Of a stretch of 60,219 nt of DNA, positions 17,169 to 25,441 are shown piece by piece. A program made the translations under genes and the position numbers. Source of the DNA: CALMKX01 sp044869955 (GTDB taxonomy: Bacteria; Acidobacteriota; Thermoanaerobaculia; Multivoradales; SZUA-115). Each line of letters opens with the position of its first letter. Position 1 is the first letter of the stretch. The stretch lies in contig JBIOYC010000190.1 in the NCBI GenBank assembly GCA_044869955.1, forward strand, positions 1-60,219. The letters run 5' to 3'. The notes below the pieces were generated by a model. That model saw only the letters and a list, made by a program, of their open reading frames with translations. It did no database searches and was not told the origin of the DNA.

Positions 17169-17197
17169 ACTGTAGGCGTAGCAGCGCTTTCCGTCAA
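17169..17197 (-). promoter_or_regulatory. Sigma70-type promoter of the small secreted protein gene
   Basis: TTGACG (17197-17192), exactly 17 bases, TACAGT (17174-17169). A GGAGG ribosome site sits just before the ATG at 17142. Immediately upstream in the transcription direction is a CGGGG-CTCGA-CCCCG hairpin that could end the incoming kinase-operon transcript. Confidence 0.65.
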
Positions 17198-17215
17198 CGG
17201 GGTCGAGCCCCGCTG

Positions 17216-18589
17216 TCAGGGCCGGGTCCCTTCGGCACCCAGGATCTTGCGCCGGTAGTCCTCGACGAAGGGAGTTCGCTGGAGGCGCGGCAGGCAGCGC
17301 TCCAGGGCCGTTGCCGCAGCCTCGAGGTCTCCTGATTCGAAAAACGATACCGCCATGTAGAAGAGCAGGTCCGGCTTCTGGGTGCTGCCCATTCCGGCTT
17401 GACGGAAGAACTGTGAGGCCTCGTTCCAGCGCGAGGCGCGGTAAGCGATCTCGGCGGCGAGCAACTGGACCTCCGAGTGCTCCGGATGGGCCTGCGCCAC
17501 GGCCGCCACCTGGCGCAGGGGCTCGGCCAGGTCGCCCGCCTGGCGGATGGTCTTCAAGCTCTCCCGCACGCGGCCCAGGGTCTCGGCCTCGCCTGGTGTC
17601 AGGGCGGGGGTGGCTGGCACTTTCGCAGTCTGGGCCGGCACCGTCTGGGGCTTCACCGGCTCGATCACCGGGGGAGGGCTCGGCTCGGCGGCGGCGGTCG
17701 CCGCGGCGGGGCTGCTCTTGGCCGGTGCCGGTCGCTCGAGCTGCCGGGCGAGGCGGGCGATCTCCTTGTCCGTGCGCAGGGCGAGGGGCAGCGAAGCCAG
17801 GAAGGTCTCGGCCTCGGCCCGCTGGGCGAGCTCGATCCGGCATCCCAGGAAGGCGGCGGCCAGGGCCGGCTCGCGGCTCTTCTCGGCACAACGATCGAGG
17901 TCTGCCACGGCCGCGGCGCAGGCGGCCTTGCCCTGGCCGGCGTGAGCCAGGCCGCGCAGGCAGAGCGCTTCGTTGGAGGCCGGGTCGAGCTCGAGGGCGG
18001 CCGTGGCGTGGCGCAAGGCCTCGGCGGGCTTGTCGTCCTCGAGCTCGAGGGCGGCGAGGCCCAGGCGATAGGCCGGCTCTTTCGGCTGGGCGGAGATCAG
18101 GGCCTCGAGCTCGGTGCGGCGCTCCTTGAGCGACAGGCGGTCCAGGCGGGCCACCCGGCGCCGCGCGGCCAGGCCGGAGAAGGCCGGCACCGACGCCAGC
18201 TGCTCCTCGGGGATGAAGCGCACCAGGAAGGCTTCGAGCTCGCCGCGGACCTCCGCCGGCAGGGTCGCCCGGCTGAAGCCCTGGAAACGCTGCTCGACCG
18301 TCACCAGGCGGCGCCAGGTCTCGACGAAGCCGTCCTTGTCCCCGACTCGTCCCTGGGCCACGCCCAGGTAGACCAGACACCGCCCGAGCACCTGGGGCTG
18401 CTCGAGCAGCCCGAAGCAGGCGACGCGCAGGGAGCGGGCCGCGGAGCGGGCGTCATCCTCGGCCAGGCCGCGGATCCCCTCGTCCAGTTGGTCGGTGTAG
18501 AAGGGGTCGCTGGTCGGCCCCTGGGCGAGAACGGGTGATAGGGCCAGCGCCAGCAGGGCGAAGGCGGTCAGGACGCGATGGCGGGGCAT
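17216..18589 (-). CDS. Secreted TPR protein of the polysaccharide export module
   Basis: 457 residues with a signal peptide (HRVLTAFALLALALSPVLAQ). Helical repeats follow: YRLGLAALELEDDKPAEALR with HATAALELDPASNEALCLRG, and a C-terminal block from about residue 375 (AEIAYRASRWNEASQFFRQA). A Pro/Ala-rich linker at about 285-330 separates the two halves. The protein is probably periplasmic and acts as a scaffold for export or peptidoglycan-associated complexes; no catalytic motif is visible. The start could be ATG 18589 or GTG 18595; both leave the signal peptide intact. The gap to the CpsB-like gene is about ten bases. Confidence 0.72.
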   Translation of the reverse strand: MPRHRVLTAFALLALALSPVLAQGPTSDPFYTDQLDEGIRGLAEDDARSAARSLRVACFGLLEQPQVLGRCLVYLGVAQGRVGDKDGFVETWRRLVTVEQRFQGFSRATLPAEVRGELEAFLVRFIPEEQLASVPAFSGLAARRRVARLDRLSLKERRTELEALISAQPKEPAYRLGLAALELEDDKPAEALRHATAALELDPASNEALCLRGLAHAGQGKAACAAAVADLDRCAEKSREPALAAAFLGCRIELAQRAEAETFLASLPLALRTDKEIARLARQLERPAPAKSSPAAATAAAEPSPPPVIEPVKPQTVPAQTAKVPATPALTPGEAETLGRVRESLKTIRQAGDLAEPLRQVAAVAQAHPEHSEVQLLAAEIAYRASRWNEASQFFRQAGMGSTQKPDLLFYMAVSFFESGDLEAAATALERCLPRLQRTPFVEDYRRKILGAEGTRP

Positions 18590-18600
18590 GCTCACGGGTC

Positions 18601-19332
18601 TCAGGCGGCGAGAGGCAGGGGACGGTTGGCGATCACCGCCGCGGCGTTGCCCTGGGTCAGCCCGCGGGCCAGCTCCTCCCCCCAGGAGGCGGCGAGCAGG
18701 GTGTAGGCCTCGGCCAGGCCGGGGGGCCGGCTGGCCAGGCCGTGGGCGTCGCTGGCCACGAAGGAGACCAGCCCGCCGTCGATCAGCTCCCGGCAGGCGA
18801 CCTGGGCACGGCGGCCGAAGCCGCCGGTCAGGCTCATGCCGGTCACTTGCAGCCGAGCCCCCAGCTCGACCAGCCGCTCGGCCAGCCAGGGCTCGGCGAG
18901 CAGCCAGGGATAGAGCTCGGGGTGAGCGATGATCGGCTGCCAGCCCTCCACCGCGAGCTCGTGGACGATCTCGAAGGGGTCCGGCCCCATGCCGGCGCGG
19001 TCCAGCTCGAGCAGCAGGTAGCGCGAGCCGGCCAGGGGCAGCAGACCGCCACCGGGCAGGGCCTCGACCTCCTCGAGCAGCTCGGAGTGGATCCGGATCT
19101 CGGCTCCCAGGTGCAGCCGGGGGCTCGGGCCCACCCGGCTCTGCAGCTCGCGGATCAGGCGCTCCAGGCGGGGCCGGTCCTCGTTCCACCAGCGCGGATG
19201 CCGCTGGTGGGGCGTCGCCACCATCTCCTCGCAGCCGCGGGTGGCGGCCAGGCGACACATCGCCACCGCCTCGTCGAAGTCGAGGGCGCCGTCGTCCACT
19301 CCGGGCAGGATGTGACAGTGCAGGTCGATCAC
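18601..19332 (-). CDS. cpsB: CpsB/Wzb-type PHP tyrosine-protein phosphatase
   Basis: 243 residues of the PHP superfamily. Metal ligands are visible in the N-terminal IDLHCHILPGVDDGA (HxH plus D), the middle (EEMVATPHQRHP, LHLGAEIRI, PIIAHPELYP) and the end (VSFVASDAHGL). Family members use a trinuclear metal centre to dephosphorylate the C-terminal tyrosines of Wzc-type kinases. The start GTG at 19332-19330 overlaps the kinase stop as GTGA, so kinase and phosphatase are translationally coupled, as expected for an opposing pair that cycles during polymer export. Confidence 0.88.
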   Translation of the reverse strand: MIDLHCHILPGVDDGALDFDEAVAMCRLAATRGCEEMVATPHQRHPRWWNEDRPRLERLIRELQSRVGPSPRLHLGAEIRIHSELLEEVEALPGGGLLPLAGSRYLLLELDRAGMGPDPFEIVHELAVEGWQPIIAHPELYPWLLAEPWLAERLVELGARLQVTGMSLTGGFGRRAQVACRELIDGGLVSFVASDAHGLASRPPGLAEAYTLLAASWGEELARGLTQGNAAAVIANRPLPLAA

Positions 19333-21626
19333 GCCGCCGAGTCCTTGGTGTCCCGCGCCACCGCCACCTGGAGCTCCCGGCTGTCCGGCGAGTAGCGGTA
19401 GTAGCGGCGGCCGTAGCGGCCCTGGGTGGCTCGGTAGCCGTTGAGCACCGTGCCCAGGATCTTGAGCTCCGCGCGCACCAGGCGGTCCCGGCAGGCACGG
19501 GCGTCCTCACGGTTGACCCGGCCGGCGCGCAGGCAGAGCAGGACCCCGTCGGCCAGCGAGCCGATCAGCACCGCGTCGGTCACCGCCAGCGTCGGCGGCG
19601 AGTCGATCAGCACGACGTCGAAGTGCGAGCGCACGTGCTGGACGAAGTCGCGCATCCGGTCCGAAGCCAGCAGCTCCGCCGGGTTGGGGGGGATCGTCCC
19701 CGAGGGCAGCAGGTAGAGGTTGGGCACCGGCGTGCGCACGAAGACCTCGTCGGCGCGGTTGGCGCCGCCGGTCAAGAGGTTGACCAGACCGACCCGGTTG
19801 GAGACCTTCATGATCTCGTGCAGCCGCGGGCGGCGCAGGTCTCCGTCGATCAGCAGCACCTGCCGGCCGAGCTGGGCGAAGACCACCGCCAGGTTGGCGG
19901 CCGTGGTGGTCTTGCCTTCGCCGCTCTCGGCCGAGGTCAGGCTGATCACCTTGATCTCGTGGGCGCTCGCCAGCTGGAGGCCGGTGCGCAGGGAGCGGTA
20001 GGCCTCGGCGATGGCCAGGCGGGGGCGCACGTGGGGCAGCAGCTCGATGGCACCGATCTCCTCTCCGGAGCCGGCGTCGCGGGGTCGGTTCTTGGCGCTC
20101 TTGCTGCGCGAGGCGCCGTAACCATAGCCGTAGCCGTAACCGTAGCCCCGGCGGTAGGTGCGCCCGGTCTCCAGCGCGTCCGGGATCACCGCCAAGGTGG
20201 GTAGGCCGAGCAGCTTCTCGACGTCCTCGGGCTCCTTCAGGGTGCGATCCATGAATTCGATCAGGATCACCAGGCCGAGCCCGAGCATGAGGCCGAACAT
20301 CAGACCCACCGTCAGCTCGCGACGCAGGGAGGGGCGAAACGGCGTGCTCGGCACCAGGGCCCGGTCCACCACCCGGACGTTGGACTCCCGGGTGTCCTTG
20401 AGCCTCGAGGTCATCGACGCCTCGGTCTGGCGCTGTTGCAGGTCCGACAGGGTCTGGCGCAGGTCGGCGATCTCGGTGCTCAAGGTGGCCACCGCGACGT
20501 TGGTCGAGGAGTCCTGGACGTTGCGGGCGCGCAGGGCGCTCATCTCGCCGGCCAGCTGCTGCTCGCGGCGGAGGGCCTCCTGGTAGTCGGCGCGAGCCCG
20601 GTCCCGCTCGCCCGCCGCCAACTCGTCGACGGCCTTCTGCACGCTTTCCCGCTGGCGCTCGATCTTGGACCGCCGCTCCACCATGCGCTGGGTCTCGGGG
20701 CGGTAGGTCTTGAGATCGGAGTCGTACTCCCGCTCCATGGTGCTCAGCTCGGAACGCAGCTGAGCGAGGGCGGGCGAGGCCAGGCTGCCGGTGATCGAGT
20801 CCTTCGGCATGCGCAGCAGCTCGCCGTAACGCGCCTCCTTCGAGATCCGCTCATCCTTGGCGGCGACGTAGCTCAGGTTGAGCGCCACCATGCGCTCCTG
20901 GGCCACGTTGGCCGCCGGCTCCCCGCCGACGACCGCAGTGCCGCCGCTCGCTCGCTGCAGCTCGGCCTCCTTGGCGAAGAGCTGGCGCTTGATCTCGGCG
21001 ATCTGGGTGGAGAGGAAGTCCGTGGCCGCGCCGACGGTCTCGGTGCGGGTCTCGATCCCCCAGTCGATGAAGGCGTCGGCGAAGCCGTTGGCCACGTTGG
21101 CGGCCAGTCTGGGGTCCCGCGAGCGATAGGCGATCACCACCAGCTGGGTGTTCGGGATCGGTGTCACCTCGAGCCCGCCCAGCACCTGCGCGGCCAGGGA
21201 GCCCAGGGCCGCCTCGTCGTTGGCGGCGGAGCCGCCGGCGAAGCCCGGCTGCTCGTAGAGGCGGAGATTCTTGACCACCCGCTCGGCGAGGCCCCGGCTC
21301 TGCAGCAGCCGGTACTGCGTCGGGTAGTACTCGAGGTTCCACCAGCTCTCGAGCCAGGGGTTGCTGTTCTGCGAGGTGGAGGCGAGGGCCGAGAGGGAGC
21401 GCCGTTCGATCTGGACCTGCGTCTCGGCCCGATACTCCCGGGGCGTGATCGCGTAGCGCACGGCACCCACGCCCAGGGCGAGCAAGGTCACCAGGGCGAT
21501 CAGTCGCCAATGGTGCCGCAGGATCTGGAGATAGTCGGCGATGTGGAAGGTGCTCTCCGCACCGGCGCCGGCGAAGGGATCGGCGGCGTGAGTCTGAGCG
21601 GCTCCCTCGTTGGCTTGCCGTGTCAA
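19329..21626 (-). CDS. Wzc-like polysaccharide co-polymerase and tyrosine autokinase
   Basis: 765 residues, inner membrane. TM1 is at about residues 41-58 (RLIALVTLLALGVGAV) and a coiled-coil periplasmic region spans about 180-400. TM2 is at about 436-458 (GLMFGLMLGLGLVILIEF). The BY-kinase domain has Walker A SAESGEGKTTT (about 566-576), Walker A' LLIDGDLRRPRLH and Walker B VVLIDSPP. A C-terminal tyrosine cluster (GRYGRRYYRYSPD) is the expected autophosphorylation site. An unusual Tyr-Gly repeat lies at about 494-503. The start is TTG at 21626, overlapping the export gene stop as TTGA with AAGGAG upstream; the frame upstream to 22451 is a shadow. It controls chain length and export together with the Wza-like protein. 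Confidence 0.9.
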   Translation of the reverse strand: MTRQANEGAAQTHAADPFAGAGAESTFHIADYLQILRHHWRLIALVTLLALGVGAVRYAITPREYRAETQVQIERRSLSALASTSQNSNPWLESWWNLEYYPTQYRLLQSRGLAERVVKNLRLYEQPGFAGGSAANDEAALGSLAAQVLGGLEVTPIPNTQLVVIAYRSRDPRLAANVANGFADAFIDWGIETRTETVGAATDFLSTQIAEIKRQLFAKEAELQRASGGTAVVGGEPAANVAQERMVALNLSYVAAKDERISKEARYGELLRMPKDSITGSLASPALAQLRSELSTMEREYDSDLKTYRPETQRMVERRSKIERQRESVQKAVDELAAGERDRARADYQEALRREQQLAGEMSALRARNVQDSSTNVAVATLSTEIADLRQTLSDLQQRQTEASMTSRLKDTRESNVRVVDRALVPSTPFRPSLRRELTVGLMFGLMLGLGLVILIEFMDRTLKEPEDVEKLLGLPTLAVIPDALETGRTYRRGYGYGYGYGYGASRSKSAKNRPRDAGSGEEIGAIELLPHVRPRLAIAEAYRSLRTGLQLASAHEIKVISLTSAESGEGKTTTAANLAVVFAQLGRQVLLIDGDLRRPRLHEIMKVSNRVGLVNLLTGGANRADEVFVRTPVPNLYLLPSGTIPPNPAELLASDRMRDFVQHVRSHFDVVLIDSPPTLAVTDAVLIGSLADGVLLCLRAGRVNREDARACRDRLVRAELKILGTVLNGYRATQGRYGRRYYRYSPDSRELQVAVARDTKDSAA
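20116..20147 (-). repeat. In-frame Tyr-Gly tandem repeat in the kinase gene
   Basis: About five tandem GGNTAC/GGNTAT hexamers code for alternating Gly and Tyr (GYGYGYGYGYG) in the cytoplasmic linker between TM2 and the kinase domain. The third codon bases vary, which argues for selection on the peptide rather than for recent slippage. Confidence 0.85.
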
Positions 21627-22477
21627 AAGAAAGACTCCTTGACGACGATCACGTCGCCTTCCTTGAGCTCGACGTCCGGATCCTTGCCGCCCAGGATGCG
21701 CCGGGCGTCGACCTCGATCTCCCTCTCGGTGCCGCCCTCGAGCCGCCGCCGGATGACCACCTTCTTCGCCGCCCGGTCGGTCAGGCCGCCGGCCCGTGAG
21801 AGGGCGGTCAGGAAGGTGATCCGCTCGTTGCTCTTGAAGGTGACGGCGCCGGCCGTCTTGACCTCGCCGACCAGGAACACGGTGATCGACACCGCGGCCT
21901 TGACGTTGATCAGGTCGTTGGCGTAGATCGGCACGTTGACCCGGCCGTCGCCCTTGACCAGGAGGTCCTCGACCCGAATCGCCAGCTGATCGGAGAGGCC
22001 GTTGTCGGCGCGACGCAGGACGTAGATGGTGTCGCCGTGGTCGGTGGCGAGCCCGCCCGCGGCGGTGAGGGCCTCGATCAGCGTCCACCGGCCGGGGAAG
22101 GCCAGCGGGCCGGGCTTCTGCACGGCGCCGATCACCGAGATCGGCCGGGCCCGGAACTCCTTGACCTGCACGGTCACCGTGGCAGCGCCGGTCTGGAGGT
22201 AGCGAGACTCGAGGATGGTCTTCAGACGGGCTCGGATCTGGGCCTCGGTCAGGCCCTCGACCTCGATCTCCCCCACCACCGGCAGGTCGACTTTCCCTTC
22301 CTCGGAGACCCGGCGTTCGACGGTGAGCTCCGGGAACTGCACGACCTGGATCTCGAGCAGGTCCCGGGGTCCGACCCGGTAGTTCGACTCGGTGCCGCTC
22401 GCCGGGCTGGCGGCGAGGAGCAGAACCAGGGCCAGGAGCCGACCGCGCCACCCGGCCACGAAGTCTATGCAGCTCAT
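21623..22477 (-). CDS. Wza-like polysaccharide export protein
   Basis: 284 residues. A signal peptide (GRLLALVLLLAASPASG, cleavage near residue 28) leads into the Poly_export domain (YRVGPRDLLEIQVVQFPELT, about 33-120). SLBB-type beta-grasp domains follow (ISVIGAVQKPGPLAFPGRWT and VFLVGEVKTAGAVTFKSNER). The C-terminus KEGDVIVVKESFF lacks a clear transmembrane amphipathic helix. There is no lipobox cysteine after the signal, so it is probably a soluble periplasmic or barrel-dependent export protein rather than a classical lipoprotein Wza. The neighbouring outer-membrane barrel gene could provide the missing pore. First gene of the kinase operon. Confidence 0.86.
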   Translation of the reverse strand: MSCIDFVAGWRGRLLALVLLLAASPASGTESNYRVGPRDLLEIQVVQFPELTVERRVSEEGKVDLPVVGEIEVEGLTEAQIRARLKTILESRYLQTGAATVTVQVKEFRARPISVIGAVQKPGPLAFPGRWTLIEALTAAGGLATDHGDTIYVLRRADNGLSDQLAIRVEDLLVKGDGRVNVPIYANDLINVKAAVSITVFLVGEVKTAGAVTFKSNERITFLTALSRAGGLTDRAAKKVVIRRRLEGGTEREIEVDARRILGGKDPDVELKEGDVIVVKESFF

Positions 22478-22628
22478 CTGGTTGAGTTTATCTCAGCTGT
22501 CCAGGGGTTCGCCCAGATTCTTGTGCAATCTCTCCAGCGCTCTCACCCGGCCTCCGAGGCCCGGCGCCCGCGGCCCCGTCCACGCAGAGCATCCGTCGTC
22601 CAGGTTACGAATCGAATTTCGCGATGGG

Positions 22629-23915
22629 TCAATACCAGGACGATTCGCCTCCGGAGAGGGTGATGGCGGCCAGCACCAGGGTCACCGTGCGCTCTCCCGC
22701 GGCCAGGGTCGAGTCGTAGCGCTCGCGGCTGGCGCCCACCACCAGCTGGATCGAGCGCGGCAGGCCGAGCTGGAAGGTCGCGCCGAAGCCGGTCTGGTCG
22801 TCCTCTCGCTCGAAGTCCCCCTGGCCGCGGTAGTCGTCACGGCCCCGCTCGACGTAGACCCGCAGCGACATCCTCTGGCCGAGATGCAGGTCCCCCGACA
22901 ACCCCACGCGATCGCTGATCAGATAGGAGAACGGTGTGACCAGGGCATACACCAGGTTGCGGCTGCCGTAGAGCTGGACGGGGACCTTGAAGCGCTCGCC
23001 GAGGCCGATCCGGCCCCGGCCGGTCAGCCCGTCGAAGGGCACGAAGGCGGAGCCGGTCTCCGGCTCGAGGGAGCGCCAGGCCAGGCGCAACCCGACTTGC
23101 AGGCCCGCCTCCTGGGACGAGATCATCTCCACCACCGGCGCCGTGCCGGAGCTCGCGCGGTCGGCGGTGGGGTCGTCGCTGCGGAACTCCACCTCGCTCG
23201 ACTCCACCCCGACCCCGAGGCGCCATCCTCGCGGCGTGACGAAGCGCAGTCCGGCCGAGAGCAGAGTCTCGTCGCGGTCGGCACGGGCGAAGAGCACCGA
23301 CTGCTCTCCCTCGTCCAGGCTCTCGACCCGCAGCTGCCGGGCCGAGGCGAAAACGAAGAGGGAGCCCCGCAGCTCGAGCTCGGCCGAGAGGTCGAGGTGG
23401 TCGGCGCGGGAGTTGGCCCGCTGCAAGACCTCGGGGGTGAGGAAGTCCAGCCTCTCGGACCGCGACGCCAGGGCCTCGACCGTCAGGCGGTTCCAGAAGC
23501 AGAACAATCCCACGCCATAGCGACCGTTCAGCCGCGAGCGGTCGCTGTCCTCCGCCCAGCTGTACTCGGGGAGGGCATGAGCGGCGAGGGTGATCTTGCG
23601 GGAGAAGGGCAGGAAGAAGCGCAGGCCGGCACCGGCGTTGCCGACCAGCTGGCCGCCTTCATCCGGTTGCCCCTCGGTCTCCGGCGGGTCGGTGAAGCCG
23701 AGGTCGCGGAGGCCGACCCAGGTGTCGACGCGCAAGGGCCCGAGCCGAAAGCGGGCGTCGTCGACCGCCTCGGCGAGGTCTTCCTTGCGCCGCGCGGGCT
23801 CGTCGCTGCCGCCGCCCGGAGGGGTATACTGCGCGAACTGCGCTCTCAGCTCCCCGCCCGCAGCTGGCAGCAGCGCCAGCAGGGCGACGAGGACACGACC
23901 GGGACGAACCGGCAT
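22629..23915 (-). CDS. Outer-membrane beta-barrel protein of the export module
   Basis: 428 residues with a signal peptide (RVLVALLALLPAAGGELRAQ). Many alternating hydrophobic/polar strands run through the mature part (FRLGPLRVDTWVGL, GRYGVGLFCFWNRLTVEA, SLFVFASARQLRVES, GWRLGVGVESSEVEF). The last residue is an aromatic Tyr (SGGESSWY), as usual for Bam substrates. This matches the putative beta-barrel proteins found next to Wza/Wzc in clusters of Acidobacteriota and delta-proteobacteria. The start ATG 23915 has an AGGAAG site; an upstream in-frame ATG at 23954 is possible but puts charged residues before the signal. It probably forms or assists the outer-membrane polymer channel. Confidence 0.76.
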   Translation of the reverse strand: MPVRPGRVLVALLALLPAAGGELRAQFAQYTPPGGGSDEPARRKEDLAEAVDDARFRLGPLRVDTWVGLRDLGFTDPPETEGQPDEGGQLVGNAGAGLRFFLPFSRKITLAAHALPEYSWAEDSDRSRLNGRYGVGLFCFWNRLTVEALASRSERLDFLTPEVLQRANSRADHLDLSAELELRGSLFVFASARQLRVESLDEGEQSVLFARADRDETLLSAGLRFVTPRGWRLGVGVESSEVEFRSDDPTADRASSGTAPVVEMISSQEAGLQVGLRLAWRSLEPETGSAFVPFDGLTGRGRIGLGERFKVPVQLYGSRNLVYALVTPFSYLISDRVGLSGDLHLGQRMSLRVYVERGRDDYRGQGDFEREDDQTGFGATFQLGLPRSIQLVVGASRERYDSTLAAGERTVTLVLAAITLSGGESSWY

Positions 23916-23995
23916 GGCTTCCTTCCTACGCTTCGGCGCGCCAATCGTCGCCATGATCGGGCTCCCTCTGTTAGCGATCGAGGGCGAATCATCGC

Positions 23996-25441
23996 ATGCT
24001 CGGTGATCGCCGGCTCGCCCTCGCCACCGGTCTCGCTCTGCTGGTCTTGGTCGCTCCGCTGCCCTTCGGCGGCGTGCTGCCCGCGGCGGAGGCCGGCCTG
24101 CTGGTCGGGGCCTTCCTGCTGCTCGCGCTCGCCCTCTCGAAGCCGGTCGAGGAGGAGCCTTGGGGGCGGGCTCGGGGCCCGGCGTTCGCTCTCGCCCTGC
24201 TGGCCGGGTGGGGCCTGCTCCAGGCTCTGCCCCTGCCGCGCGCCTTCCACGCCCTGGCTCCGGCCCGGCTCGAGCTGGCGGCCAGGAGCGGTGAGGCTCC
24301 CGCCAACCTCCCCCTGTCCTTCTCGCCCTGGCTCTCGGTGTGGACGGCACTGGCCGTGCTCGCGGCCGCGGCGCTGTTGGTGGCGGCGGCCACGCTCGGT
24401 CGCGAGCGGCTCCCACGCCGGGTGGTCTGGGGGGCGATCGCCCTGGTCAGCCTGGGCGAGGTGTTGGTGGGCGCCCGCGCCTGGCTCGAACGCTCGCAGA
24501 CGATCTGGGGGGTCCCGGTGGCCACCGACCTGACCCGCCTGCGCGGCACCTTCGTCAATCCCAACCACCTCGCCACCTGGCTGCTGATTCCCCTGGCGGG
24601 CGCTTTCGCGTGGCTGTGGTGGGCCGTGCGCCGAGCGCGGGACGCGGGCAGGCTCGAGGAGCGCATCCTGCTGGTCGCCCTGCCCGCCCTGGTCTGGCTG
24701 GTGCTCTTCGCCGGCCTCGCGGCCACCGGCTCGCGCGGCGGGCTGATCGCCTGGGCGGCCGGCACGGCGCTCCAGGCCTCGTTGCTGGCCGTTCGCCGCG
24801 GTCTGTCCTGGCGGGCCTGGCTGGCGGGCGGCAGCGCCTTGGCGGCTGCCGGGGCCTTGGCCCTCTTCACCCTCGGGGGAGAGAGCGTGCTGGGCCGCTG
24901 GCTCGGCGCCAGCGGGGCCGCAGGGGGTGTGGACCGGCTGACGGTGTGGACGGCCAGCCTGGAGCTGGTCTCCCGCTTCCCCTTCCTCGGCACCGGTCTG
25001 GGCTCGTTCCGGGACGTCTTCCCCTTGGTCCAGCCGGCGGCGACGCCGGGCCTATGGTGGCACGCCCACAACGACTGGCTGGAGGCTCTGGTGACCCTCG
25101 GCGTGGTGGGCTTCGCGCTGCTGGTGGCGGCCGTGGCGCTCACCTCACACCGACTGGGCGAGGCCTGGCGGCACGGCAGGCGTTCTGAGGACCGAGCCAC
25201 CGCCCTCGCAGCACTCGGGGCCCTCACCGCCGTCGCCGTCCACGAGCTGTTCGACTTCGGCCTCACCATGCCCGCCAACGCTTTGGTGCTGGCGGTGGTC
25301 GTGGGGCTGGGGCTGGGGGTGCCGCAGGCGCGGGGGAAGAACGAGCCGCGGCGGCCCCCTCACGGCACAGTCAGGTCCCACGCCGAAGTGTCACCGCTCT
25401 CGAAGCCGTCCTCGAACAGCGGGGGGGCTCGGAACACGTAG
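23996..25441 (+). CDS. O-antigen ligase (WaaL)/Wzy-like membrane protein
   Basis: 481 residues with about ten to twelve TM helices. Family marks are RLRGTFVNPNHLATWLLIPL, the SRGG region in FAGLAATGSRGGLIAWAA, and a large periplasmic loop ending PGLWWHAHNDWLEALVTLGV, which holds the conserved H-N/H motif of the Wzy_C (O-antigen ligase) domain. It is transcribed away from the barrel gene from a shared 80-base intergenic region. The C-terminal 30 residues are hydrophilic (KNEPRRPPHGTVRSHAEV...) and are encoded antisense to the end of the next gene, an 82-base convergent overlap. Confidence 0.82.
   Translation: MLGDRRLALATGLALLVLVAPLPFGGVLPAAEAGLLVGAFLLLALALSKPVEEEPWGRARGPAFALALLAGWGLLQALPLPRAFHALAPARLELAARSGEAPANLPLSFSPWLSVWTALAVLAAAALLVAAATLGRERLPRRVVWGAIALVSLGEVLVGARAWLERSQTIWGVPVATDLTRLRGTFVNPNHLATWLLIPLAGAFAWLWWAVRRARDAGRLEERILLVALPALVWLVLFAGLAATGSRGGLIAWAAGTALQASLLAVRRGLSWRAWLAGGSALAAAGALALFTLGGESVLGRWLGASGAAGGVDRLTVWTASLELVSRFPFLGTGLGSFRDVFPLVQPAATPGLWWHAHNDWLEALVTLGVVGFALLVAAVALTSHRLGEAWRHGRRSEDRATALAALGALTAVAVHELFDFGLTMPANALVLAVVVGLGLGVPQARGKNEPRRPPHGTVRSHAEVSPLSKPSSNSGGARNT

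Noticed and set aside
19329..22451. 1040-residue version of the tyrosine kinase
   Set aside because: The first 275 residues are out of frame with the export protein gene, which has clear Poly_export and SLBB motifs. TTG 21626 with AAGGAG fits better.
22478..22628. Promoter or terminator upstream of the Wza-like gene
   Set aside because: There is a GC hairpin around CGGGCCTCGGAGGCC and a GATAAA sequence, but no U-tract and no -35 at proper spacing, so no confident call.
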